A stretch of 14,946 nucleotides of DNA, taken from NCBI GenBank assembly GCA_031290205.1, contig JAITNZ010000069.1, positions 1 to 14,946 of the forward strand. Reading direction: 5' to 3'. Of the stretch, positions 1-6,848 are shown one piece after another. The notes under the pieces were generated by a model. It was given only the letters and a program-made list of their open reading frames with translations, was not told the DNA's origin and ran no database searches. The position numbers and the translations under genes were made by a program. This DNA comes from Spirochaetaceae bacterium (GTDB taxonomy: Bacteria > Spirochaetota > Spirochaetia > Treponematales > Breznakiellaceae). Positions within the stretch are counted from its first letter, which is position 1, and each line of letters starts with the position of its first letter.

Positions 1-34
1 TAGCGGTCGCGCCCTGACCGAGAAAGCCTTCCCC

Positions 35-63
35 CTGTGGACAAATTCTTAATGCGGTCGCCC
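35..63. repeat. Inverted-repeat arm A (outer), copy of MITE end
   Basis: Positions 35-56 are a perfect 22-base reverse complement of 4331-4352, and the match continues with one mismatch to position 63. The sequence at 4323-4352 is the left end of the MITE-like element described below, so this is probably the end of a second, broken copy. Interior sequence of that element is not recognisable to its left. Positions 20-33 (gagaaagccttccc) also recur at 4750-4763, so the window edge is itself made of repeat fragments. Confidence 0.7.
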
Positions 64-78
64 GCGTAGTTGCGATTT

Positions 79-111
79 GTTCGTGCCGTTCGTGGTTAAT
101 TTTCGAATTCG
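79..111. repeat. Inverted-repeat arm B (inner)
   Basis: This stretch matches the reverse complement of 4242-4274 at 30 of 33 positions, with the first 20 bases (79-98) perfect. It contains the motif gtgccgttcgtgg, a degenerate intergenic repeat type of the 'cacgaac' family. Together with arm A it forms the left side of a pair of inverted arms around three genes. Confidence 0.65.
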
Positions 112-184
112 TAATTGCTGGCACCTAAGGTGGCGGCGCTTGACAAAAGAATATAAAGCCTTCAGCATAGAAGAAGGGGGATAT

Positions 185-1441
185 ATGAATACGGTTGAAA
201 AAATCAGGTGCCCAAACTGTGGGACAGAAATTGATGTGAACATGGCATTAAGCCACGAGATTGAAGGGCGCTTGAAAACCGAATTTTCCGCCCAAAATAG
301 CAAACATCTTGCCGAAATTGATAAACTTCAAAAAGAAAAAACTGAAATTATAGCAACCGTATCCAAAGAAAAGGAAAAAGAGTATGCCCAACGTTTGTGC
401 ATAGAGACGGGCAAAATGCGCGAAGAACTTATCAAGGAAAACGAAGAGGGGCTTAAATCGCTTCAAAAATCTCTTAAGGAGAAGTCTGAACAAGTAATTC
501 AACTCAACAAAACCAAAACCGAACTGGCGCAGCTCAAGCTTGAAAAGGATGAGATTGAATCCAAAATAACGGCAGCGAAAGACGCAGAGATTTTAAAAAA
601 ATTAAAAGATGAACGTGAATCCCATAAGGCGCTTCTTGGGACTGAATTGGAACGAATCAAAAGAGAGGCGGCGGAAGAGAACGCGCTTAAAATTGATGAA
701 TTGAAAAAAAAGCTGGAAGATCAAACGGCTCTTGCACAAGAGATGAAACGCAAAGCCGAGCAAGGATCGATGCAACTACAGGGTGAAGTGCAGGAATTAG
801 CAATTGAAGATATACTGAAGGACACTTTTCGGTTTGATCTTATTGATCCGGTGCCTAAAGGCATCAATGGGGCGGATGTGATCCAGAAGGTCCGCAATAA
901 TGCCGGCAGTGAAGTTGGTATTATCGCGTATGAAAGCAAACGGACAAAAACATTTGGGAAAGACTGGATAAGTAAATTAAAGGAAGACGGCGGACGGGTC
1001 AAAGCCGATATTTGTGTGTTGGTAACCGATGCGCTCCCCGATGACATTGAACGAATTGGTCAAAAGGATGGCGTGTGGATTTGCACATTTACCGAATTGA
1101 AGGGGCTCTCTCTTGTGCTGCGCGACAGCATTGTTCGGGTAAGTGAAGCATATGCATCGCAAACGAATAAGGGCGAAAAAATGCAAATGCTCTATGATTA
1201 TCTAAGCGGCAAAGAATTTCAGGCGCAATTCGGGACAATAATCGAGAGTTTTGGTGATTTACAGAAGGGCTATCTTGATGAACGGAATAGAATGGAAAAG
1301 ATTTGGAAAACCCGCGAGAAACAGCTTGAGAAAATATTACTCAACACCAATGGTTTTATTGGCGCCATTACCGGTATAGCCGGTAGTTCTTTACCGGAAA
1401 TACCCATGATCGAAAGAAATGCCACCCAGCAGCTTCTGTAA
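185..1441 (+). CDS. DUF2130 family coiled-coil protein with nuclease-like C-terminal domain
   Basis: The 418-residue product is recognised as DUF2130 (COG4487) from its layout. A short CPNCG motif (Cys9, Cys12) comes first, then a long charged coiled coil at about residues 25-205, then the family block beginning QGEVQELAIEDIL at about 199. The C-terminal part holds Asp231 and, about 20 residues later, YESKR (Glu250, Lys252), an arrangement like the D...ExK core of PD-(D/E)XK nucleases; a nuclease function is inference. The ATG at 185 was chosen because a purine-rich aagaaggggg (171-180) lies just upstream and the family starts near MNTVEKIRCPNCG; an in-frame extension to 77 lacks family similarity. 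The gene is visibly richer in A than its neighbours, which fits acquisition by transfer. It converges on patB and has no clear terminator. Confidence 0.85.
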   Translation: MNTVEKIRCPNCGTEIDVNMALSHEIEGRLKTEFSAQNSKHLAEIDKLQKEKTEIIATVSKEKEKEYAQRLCIETGKMREELIKENEEGLKSLQKSLKEKSEQVIQLNKTKTELAQLKLEKDEIESKITAAKDAEILKKLKDERESHKALLGTELERIKREAAEENALKIDELKKKLEDQTALAQEMKRKAEQGSMQLQGEVQELAIEDILKDTFRFDLIDPVPKGINGADVIQKVRNNAGSEVGIIAYESKRTKTFGKDWISKLKEDGGRVKADICVLVTDALPDDIERIGQKDGVWICTFTELKGLSLVLRDSIVRVSEAYASQTNKGEKMQMLYDYLSGKEFQAQFGTIIESFGDLQKGYLDERNRMEKIWKTREKQLEKILLNTNGFIGAITGIAGSSLPEIPMIERNATQQLL

Positions 1442-1532
1442 GTTAATTTTTTTGGCGAGGAGTGAGCAGGCGAAGGCGCATTTGGCGCCGCCTCCGCGTG
1501 AATCGCCCTTCCACACAAAAGTCAGAGCGTGC

Positions 1533-1578
1533 AAGTGCCTCAGGCACAGCCGGGTGCACCCATCAATGGGGAAGTGCA
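1533..1578. repeat. Two-hairpin repeat at the 3' end of patB (copy 1)
   Basis: Two small hairpins lie side by side: gtgcct-c-aggcac at 1535-1547 and a stem tgcac/gtgca enclosing ccat/atgg at 1555-1578. A related unit with the same order and spacing pattern lies at 2903-2936 in the 3' end of pepT. In both cases, read in gene direction, the unit begins CTT(C/G)CCCAT and supplies the last codons of the gene. The short stretch 1442-1562 is otherwise gene-free; ggcgc-atttg-gcgcc at 1475-1489 is another small stem without a T tract. Confidence 0.55.
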
Positions 1579-2705
1579 TTGCCGATACGCTCGAGCGCGC
1601 AGGCGAGGCGGGAACGGGGGGCGGCAAAGTTTAAGCGGACGTAGGCATCGTATCTGCCGTGGGTATCGCCTCCGTAAAACATATTCCCGTCGTTCGCGGC
1701 GATCTTTGCGTTAAGAAGCAGCCATTTGCCGGCATTTTGATTTTCCAGCACCTCTCCGAAATCGACCCATTGCAGATAAGTCCCCTCCAGATGCGGGAAT
1801 CGTATCTTGCTCGAAATGTTTTTTAATCCGGCTTCGAGAAAGTCGCGGTTGCCCTTGAGGTATGCGATAAGCGCCCGCTTCCATTCGGTGCATGCGGGGC
1901 TGTAGGCTATTTTTGCCGCCGTCGCGTGCATGACGCCGGATTCGGATATCGCATAGGCGGCTTTTTTGAAGGCGGCGCGGATTGCCTCGTTCGGGATTAC
2001 GGCAAAGCCGAAGGGGAGACCGGCGATATTGCAGGTTTTACCGGGACCCATCAGCGTGATGCTGTTTTCCCGCGCGTAATCATCGACCGTCCAGAAGGGG
2101 ATGTGTTCTCCTTCATAGATAAGCTCGCTGTGAACCTCATCCGAAATAACGAGCAGGTTCTTTTCGTTCGCAAGGCGGCTCGCTTCGAGCAGCTCTTCGT
2201 GCCGGTACACGCGCCCGACCGGATTTTGCGGATTGCAGAGCATGAGCGTTTCCGTGCCGCTGTCTGCCTTCAGGCGCATTTCGGCAAAGTCCATTTCGTA
2301 GGACTCATTGGTGTTTTTCAGCGCTGCGTGAGTAGCCCGCCGCCCTGTTTTGACCGGCGCGCTGAGGATCCCCATGTAGGTGGGCACGGGGATGAGGACG
2401 CCGCCTTGGCGCACACTCGCCGCCTGCGCCAACGCGGGAACCAGCGCGTGAACGGGGACAATCCACTCAGGCTGCGCCTCGCAGTGATATTTTTCGCGGA
2501 GCCAATCCGCCAGCAGAGCGGGCAATTCGTCATATATCTGATAGCCATAGATACCGAAACGCGCTTTTTCGACCAGTGCGTCAACAATCGGCTGCGGGGC
2601 GCGAAAATCCATGTCGGCAATCCACATCGGCAGGACATCAGCCGGATAGCGGTTCCATTTTTCACTGCCGTCGCCGCGCCGCTCAATCTCTTCATCAAAG
2701 TTCAT
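1563..2705 (-). CDS. patB: Cystathionine beta-lyase / aminotransferase, PatB-MalY type
   Basis: This is a fold-type I PLP enzyme of 380 residues, the usual length for MalY/PatB. Members cleave cystathionine to homocysteine, pyruvate and ammonia, and some also act as transcription modulators. Seen: the family N-terminus with PADVLPMWIADMDF (21-34), the NPVGRV substrate and PLP loop (161-166), ISDEVHSELIY (187-197) with Asp189 expected to contact the PLP pyridine nitrogen, and MGPGKTCNIAGL with Lys223 as the Schiff-base lysine. A C-terminal YVRLNFA segment carries the carboxylate-binding arginine. The start is the ATG at 2705, preceded by aaagga; an upstream in-frame start at 2744 is unlikely because its first 13 residues are outside the family. 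The last residues (ALPH) fall in a repeat element. It follows pepT in the same direction after about 160 bases holding tandem repeats. Malate/cystathionine specificity cannot be settled from sequence. Confidence 0.88.
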   Translation of the reverse strand: MNFDEEIERRGDGSEKWNRYPADVLPMWIADMDFRAPQPIVDALVEKARFGIYGYQIYDELPALLADWLREKYHCEAQPEWIVPVHALVPALAQAASVRQGGVLIPVPTYMGILSAPVKTGRRATHAALKNTNESYEMDFAEMRLKADSGTETLMLCNPQNPVGRVYRHEELLEASRLANEKNLLVISDEVHSELIYEGEHIPFWTVDDYARENSITLMGPGKTCNIAGLPFGFAVIPNEAIRAAFKKAAYAISESGVMHATAAKIAYSPACTEWKRALIAYLKGNRDFLEAGLKNISSKIRFPHLEGTYLQWVDFGEVLENQNAGKWLLLNAKIAANDGNMFYGGDTHGRYDAYVRLNFAAPRSRLACALERIGNALPH

Positions 2706-2734
2706 TTTTTTCCTTTTTCCCCCTAAACGCAACA

Positions 2735-2806
2735 CCCTTCTCAAGCTCCCTGCGTAACAAGCACCTTTCTCAAGCCTCCCTGCGTAACAAGCGCCCTTCT
2801 CAAGCC
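2735..2806. repeat. Tandem repeat, about 30-bp unit, 2.4 copies
   Basis: Units start at 2735 (29 bp), 2764 (30 bp) and 2794 (13 bp kept). Each reads ccttctcaagc followed by tccctgcgtaacaagc with single-base differences. The array lies directly upstream of the patB start, in the stretch between pepT and patB, and would be in the patB 5' leader if the two genes are co-transcribed. No function is evident. Confidence 0.75.
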
Positions 2807-2863
2807 CCCCTTCTCATATTGAAGGCAAGGCTGAAAGTGCTCTGAACGCAGCAACAAACCTGC

Positions 2864-4171
2864 TTAGGCAGTTTGACTGCGAACGCCATCATCAAGGGCT
2901 GAAAGTGCCTGTGGCACCCACAAATGGGCAAGTTCGACCACGAGTTTTACTGCCAGGACCATATCATCGAGCGAAACCCATTCGGTTTTGCTGTGAAATC
3001 TCCGCCCGCCTGTCCAGATATTCGGCGTGGGAATGCCGAGCTCGCTCAAGCGGGCGCCGTCGGTGCCGCCGCGTATAGGCTTGAGCTTTAGTTCAAGCCC
3101 GAGCGCGCTTCCTGCGGCAAACAATTTTTCAAGGACGGCAGGCTCGCCGTCGATCTTTTCCTTCATATTGATGTAGGAGAGCTTCGCTTCGACCCTCGCC
3201 GTCCCGCCGGGAAACTCGGCTTCGACCGCACGGGCAAACGCCTCGATCGCCCCGAGGCGCCGCTCCATCCCCTCGCGCGAAAAATCGCGGACAATCAACT
3301 CAGCATGAGCGGATTCCTGATTACCGGAGAGCTCCATCAGGCAGTAGTAGCCGTAGTAGCCGTCCGTCGCTTCGGGGCTCTCCGAACGGGGCAGCATCGC
3401 CGCAAAAGTCGCCGCCATCAGGGCGGCATTTACCAGCACCCCCCGCGCCGCGCCCGGATGAATGACCTTGCCGGAAAAGTAAACGTCAACCGAGTAGGCG
3501 TTAAAACACTCAGCCTCGATTTCAGGCGCCCCGCCGCCATCCAGCGTGTAGCAATACCGCGCGTGTATTTTATGCTGAGGGAAACAGGGCAAACCCTTTC
3601 CCGTCTCTTCATCCGGCGAAAAGATAAACTCCAGCGCGGGATGCTCGATTTCAGGATGAGCGGAAAAATACTCCGCCGCGCTGACAATCTCGGCAATGCC
3701 CGCCTTGTCGTCCGCGCCCAAGAGCGTGCCGCCGTCCGTGTGGATGAGCGCCCTCCCCTTCTGCGCGGCAAGCTCGGCATCCTCAGCAGGGTCGAGCGTC
3801 ACGCCGTCCGCGAGTTCGATAATCCGCCCGTCGTAATTTCGCTCAACAATTGGATGCACATCCTTTCCGCTTACCTCAGCCGAAGTATCAAGATGAGAGA
3901 GAAAGCCTATCACGGGGAGCGCGGCAGCATGGGCGCTCTCCTTTACCGTCGAAGGAAGGCGGGCAATAAGATAGCAATGTTCGGTAAGTTCAATATCTTG
4001 CAAACCGAGTGCGCGAAGCTCTTTTTCAAGCAGCCGCGCCAAGTCCCACTGCCCCGCCGTTGTCGGCGTGTCTTCGCACCTTTTATCGCTCGTCGTCCAA
4101 ACTCCGGCATAACGGATTAACCGTTCCTCAAGCTTGGACTGCAAAGAGGCGTCATCAAAAATAGCACTCAT
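2864..4171 (-). CDS. pepT: Peptidase T (tripeptide aminopeptidase), M20 family
   Basis: A cytoplasmic di-zinc aminopeptidase that removes N-terminal residues from tripeptides, 435 residues. Seen motifs, numbered from the ATG: TAGQWDLA (38-45); GFLSHLDTSAE with zinc ligand His93 and Asp95; TLLGADDKAG with bridging Asp154; SPDEETGKG with catalytic Glu188 and ligand Glu189; YTLDGG with Asp211; and near the C-terminus IRGGTDGARL and FHSKTEW, the last supplying the final His ligand. The usual GGHNFHG is GGRRFHS here, but the His is kept. The ATG at 4171 lacks a Shine-Dalgarno; an in-frame TTG at 4186 has a distant aggga. The tail after VELAH, about 18 residues, is encoded by a repeat element and is probably not part of the fold. 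It is the upstream gene of a possible pepT-patB unit. Confidence 0.92.
   Translation of the reverse strand: MSAIFDDASLQSKLEERLIRYAGVWTTSDKRCEDTPTTAGQWDLARLLEKELRALGLQDIELTEHCYLIARLPSTVKESAHAAALPVIGFLSHLDTSAEVSGKDVHPIVERNYDGRIIELADGVTLDPAEDAELAAQKGRALIHTDGGTLLGADDKAGIAEIVSAAEYFSAHPEIEHPALEFIFSPDEETGKGLPCFPQHKIHARYCYTLDGGGAPEIEAECFNAYSVDVYFSGKVIHPGAARGVLVNAALMAATFAAMLPRSESPEATDGYYGYYCLMELSGNQESAHAELIVRDFSREGMERRLGAIEAFARAVEAEFPGGTARVEAKLSYINMKEKIDGEPAVLEKLFAAGSALGLELKLKPIRGGTDGARLSELGIPTPNIWTGGRRFHSKTEWVSLDDMVLAVKLVVELAHLWVPQALSALDDGVRSQTA
2903..2936. repeat. Two-hairpin repeat inside the 3' end of pepT (copy 2)
   Basis: Hairpins gtgcc-tgt-ggcac (2905-2917) and ccca-caaa-tggg lie side by side, followed by caagtt, matching the order seen at 1533-1578. 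This copy is translated as part of the PepT tail (residues HLWVPQALS). A further fragment, ggctgaaagtgc, occurs at 2829-2840 and again at 2897-2908. Confidence 0.55.
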
Positions 4172-4177
4172 ACGCTT

Positions 4178-4207
4178 ATTATGCAAAATAGAAGCGTTCC
4201 CTGTCTA
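4178..4207 (-). promoter_or_regulatory. Candidate pepT promoter
   Basis: On the minus strand TAGACA (4207-4202) and CATAAT (4183-4178) are 18 bases apart, each with one mismatch to consensus. The predicted transcription start falls at or next to the ATG at 4171, which would make the pepT mRNA leaderless and fit the missing Shine-Dalgarno. This is a weak prediction. Confidence 0.35.
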
Positions 4208-4241
4208 GCATCACGGATGCGCGAGGGAGCGGGAGCGATTC

Positions 4242-4274
4242 CGAATTTGAAGAATAACCACGAACGGCACGAAC
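4242..4274. repeat. Inverted-repeat arm B' (inner)
   Basis: Reverse complement of 79-111 at 30 of 33 positions. It lies between the pepT promoter region and the MITE-like element, with motifs ccacgaacggcacgaac followed by cacacgaac. Confidence 0.65.
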
Positions 4275-4310
4275 CACACGAACATTTGAAGAAGGGGTTT
4301 GGGGGAAGAG

Positions 4311-4322
4311 GGTTGAGGCACT
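4311..4322. repeat. Left flanking direct repeat (target-site duplication)
   Basis: ggttgaggcact directly abuts the left terminal inverted repeat of the element and recurs exactly at 4587-4598 directly after its right end. A perfect direct repeat touching both ends is the hallmark of insertion. Confidence 0.75.
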
Positions 4323-4586
4323 AGGGCGAGCGCATTAAGAATTTGTCCACAGATGGACACAGATAGACACAGATTTTCACTCCGCAATTTTCTTCATCTG
4401 TGTTAATCTGTGTATATCTGTGGACATTCTTCTTCAGCATTTTCAAATCGCCCGCGGAATAGACGCGAATAATCATAAAATTTCCTTATAAATTGCGATT
4501 TCTTTGCGTCTTTCGCAGGCTTTTTTCTGCATCAATCCGTAAAATCTGCGGATTTGCGTGATTTTTAATTTTAATGCGCTCGCCCT
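4323..4586. mobile_element. MITE-like non-autonomous insertion element, 264 bp
   Basis: The ends are a perfect 16-bp inverted repeat: agggcgagcgcattaa at 4323-4338 and its complement at 4571-4586. A 12-bp direct repeat flanks both ends. The interior has no gene. It holds a long imperfect stem built from acacagat units (4344-4426), a short stem aatccg/cggatt (4534-4554) and AT-rich sequence. It is therefore a small element that would need a transposase supplied from elsewhere. The family cannot be named from sequence alone; 12 bp is longer than the target duplication of most common bacterial families. A related end lies at 35-63. Confidence 0.75.
4344..4426. repeat. Large internal stem-loop made of acacagat motifs
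   Basis: 4344-4374 pairs with 4396-4426 at 27 of 31 positions, with a 21-base loop. Each arm repeats acacagat at a spacing of about 10 bases. Similar 'cacagat' intergenic sequences are widespread in environmental bacterial genomes. It lies inside the MITE-like element. Confidence 0.7.
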
Positions 4587-4598
4587 GGTTGAGGCACT
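4587..4598. repeat. Right flanking direct repeat (target-site duplication)
   Basis: Exact copy of 4311-4322 directly after the right terminal inverted repeat. Confidence 0.75.
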
Positions 4599-4960
4599 CA
4601 ATAGCATGGCGCTCCTCTGTTCAGTTTGGTTGCGTTAAAGTGTGATTTCAGTTCTGAGTGAGCGCCTCGTGTCGGATTGCGGCTGTTTTGGCGGTACCAA
4701 ATCTGCTCATACCGTAACGGCTGCGCGTAGCGCGTTACGCCGCATACCTGAGAAAGCCTTCCCGCAACGCCCCCACCACATGCGGGGAGCGTTGCTGGCT
4801 TACAGAAATGCCCTAACAGTGAAGTGAAACGCGCGGTAACCGAGCATGGCGGCATGGGCAATGTCGAGCATTTTGCTGTTGGGCTTTTCGCTTAATGAAC
4901 CCACGCAGAGACGCGGGACGCGGAGGATGGAATTCCCAAACACCACCAACACTTCTTGAA
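4599..4960. other. Gene-free stretch with repeat fragments downstream of ftsH
   Basis: No convincing gene is seen. Contents: an imperfect palindrome cgtaacg (4713-4719) to cgttacg (4733-4739) with an inner gct/agc; a copy of the window-start fragment gagaaagccttccc at 4750-4763; cccgcaacgccccc at about 4761-4774, which recurs inverted near 14867-14880; and an acgcagagacgcgg-type degenerate repeat near 4900. A short open frame on the minus strand (4861-4598) runs through the repeats and has no family features. No T-tract terminator for ftsH is visible. Confidence 0.6.
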
Positions 4961-6844
4961 TCAGACAGTTGCCGCAATTACGCCGATGTCGTCATGTGCC
5001 GGCATACCGAGGAGTCGGCGCACTTCGGCGTCGATGAGGGTCTCGCGTTCGATAAGGGCTTTGGTAAGCTGTTCGAGTTTTTGGCGGTTGCCGTCGAGTA
5101 TCGCTTCGGCGCGTGTTCGTGCCTCGTCGAGGATGCGTTTGATTGCTTCGTCAAGTCGGCGGGCAGTTTCCTCGGAATAGTCCTTGTGGCGGGCGATCTC
5201 CTTGCCGATAAAAATCGGCTTGTCCTCCTGCCCAAAGGCGATGGGACCGATTTCATCCGACATACCCCATTCGCAGACCATGTTCCGTGCCATCTCGGTC
5301 GCCTGTTCCAGATCATTCTTGGTGCCCGTCGTCGTTTCGTTACAGAGGAGTTTTTCGGCAAGCCAGCCGCCATAGCATATCGAGATGCGGTCTTCGATCC
5401 AGCCCCGCGTGCGGCTAAAACTATCCTGTTCGGGCAGCGAGATCGCCATGCCCAGCGCCTGCCCGTGAGGGATGATCGTCACCTTGTGCAACGGGTCGGC
5501 GTTAGGGAGGAAGTAGTGGAGCAGCGCGTGCCCCGCCTCGTGTGCGGCGGTCATTCGGCGCTCTTTGACGGAGATGGCGAGGCTCGTCCGTGCGACGCCC
5601 ATGAGGAGTTTATCCCGCGCCGCTTCGAAGTCCGTCATCTCGACGGATATTTTATTGGTGCGGGCGGCAAGCAGCGCCGCTTCGTTGACGAGGTTGGCAA
5701 TATCGGCGCCGCTCATCCCCGACGTCGCGCGCGCGATGCGGGTCAGGTCGATATCCGCCGAGGTCTTTACGTTTTTGCTGTGGATTTTGAGGATAGCCTC
5801 ACGCTCGTTAATGTCCGGCATCGCGATGACCACCTGGCGGTCGAAGCGTCCGGGGCGGAGGAGCGCGGGGTCGAGCACATCGGGGCGGTTCGTTGCGGCA
5901 AGGATGATGATTCCCTCCTTCGAGTCGAAGCCGTCCATTTCGACGAGCATCTGGTTGAGCGTCTGCTCGCGCTCGTCGTGCCCGCCGCCGTAGCCCGCAC
6001 CGCGGGTGCGTCCTACGGCGTCTAATTCATCTATAAAGATGATGCACGGGCTATGTTTCCGTCCCTGTTCGAAGAGGTCGCGGACGCGGCTCGCGCCGAC
6101 ACCGACAAACATTTCGACAAAATCGGAGCCGGATATGTGGAAGTAATCGACATTCGCCTCGCCTGCAACGGCGCGCGCCATCAAGGTTTTACCCGTTCCC
6201 GGCATCCCGACGAGGAGGACGCCCTTGGGGATACGCGCCCCCATGTCGGTAAATTTTTCGGGGTCTTTGAGGAAGGCGACGACCTCTTCAAGCTCCGCCT
6301 TCGCCTCGGTTTGTCCCGCGACATCGGCAAAGGCGATTTTCTTTCCCTTGCCTTCGTAGAGGCGCGCCCGGCTCTTGCCGAAGTTAAAGCCTCGTCCGCC
6401 GGGGACATTCGCCTGCATATTGCGGAAAATCGTCATCACAAAGAAACAAACTATCAACCAAGGGAGGAATTCCAGCACAACATCGAAAAAGCCCACCTGT
6501 TTTTCCGCACCGCTTACCCGAATACCGCGCGCTTCGAGCGTCGGCAGCAGACTGGGGTCGGCGTAGGGTATGCGAGTCTCGTAATCCGTCAGCCCCTGCG
6601 CCCCCCGTGTCCGCCATTTGATTTTTTTATCGTCGATAATGGTAAGCTCCGCCGGTTTTTTCTCGTCATCGTGTACCATCGCAAGAAACTCACTATAGGA
6701 AAGCTGGACAAGCGCGGCATCGTTCGTCCTGATAAAATAAAACGCTAAAAGTCCGAGCACGAGGAAAAAAACAAGAATCCACTTACTTGGTCCCGTTTTC
6801 GGGTTCTGACCGGTTTTATTCCCGGCGGGGAGATTGGAATTCAC
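4961..6844 (-). CDS. ftsH: ATP-dependent zinc metalloprotease FtsH
   Basis: A membrane-anchored AAA+ protease that degrades misfolded membrane proteins and short-lived regulators; 627 residues from the chosen start, near the usual 610-650. Seen, in order: transmembrane segment 22-38, a short periplasmic domain, transmembrane segment 122-140, Walker A GMPGTGKT (213-220, Met for the usual Pro), pore loop MFVGVGA (near 245), Walker B IIFIDELD (268-275), second region of homology RPGRFDRQ (330-337), zinc site HEAGH (435-439), and Asp511 in GTKNDLEQAT as third ligand. The start is a GTG at 6844, four bases after the stop of the upstream gene; a longer frame to 6943 overlaps that gene and adds non-family sequence. 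The Shine-Dalgarno is weak (ggttggtag, containing the upstream stop), so translational coupling is likely. Transcription is presumably from the promoter before the membrane-protein gene. Confidence 0.95.
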   Translation of the reverse strand: MNSNLPAGNKTGQNPKTGPSKWILVFFLVLGLLAFYFIRTNDAALVQLSYSEFLAMVHDDEKKPAELTIIDDKKIKWRTRGAQGLTDYETRIPYADPSLLPTLEARGIRVSGAEKQVGFFDVVLEFLPWLIVCFFVMTIFRNMQANVPGGRGFNFGKSRARLYEGKGKKIAFADVAGQTEAKAELEEVVAFLKDPEKFTDMGARIPKGVLLVGMPGTGKTLMARAVAGEANVDYFHISGSDFVEMFVGVGASRVRDLFEQGRKHSPCIIFIDELDAVGRTRGAGYGGGHDEREQTLNQMLVEMDGFDSKEGIIILAATNRPDVLDPALLRPGRFDRQVVIAMPDINEREAILKIHSKNVKTSADIDLTRIARATSGMSGADIANLVNEAALLAARTNKISVEMTDFEAARDKLLMGVARTSLAISVKERRMTAAHEAGHALLHYFLPNADPLHKVTIIPHGQALGMAISLPEQDSFSRTRGWIEDRISICYGGWLAEKLLCNETTTGTKNDLEQATEMARNMVCEWGMSDEIGPIAFGQEDKPIFIGKEIARHKDYSEETARRLDEAIKRILDEARTRAEAILDGNRQKLEQLTKALIERETLIDAEVRRLLGMPAHDDIGVIAATV

Positions 6845-6848
6845 CGGG

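Noticed and set aside
140..168. TTGACA at 140-145 as a promoter for the DUF2130 gene
   Set aside because: No acceptable -10 box lies 16-18 bases downstream, and the start would fall in the ribosome site.
1926..2726. A 266-codon open frame on the plus strand
   Set aside because: It is antisense to patB, whose family motifs are unambiguous, and its translation shows no family features.
3305..4120. A 271-codon open frame on the plus strand
   Set aside because: Antisense to pepT, with high-GC codon structure giving a shadow frame.
4598..4861. An 87-codon minus-strand open frame after ftsH
   Set aside because: It is composed of dispersed repeat fragments and a palindrome, with no start signal.
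4895..6025. A 376-codon open frame on the plus strand
   Set aside because: Antisense to the catalytic half of ftsH, with no ribosome site or recognised motif.
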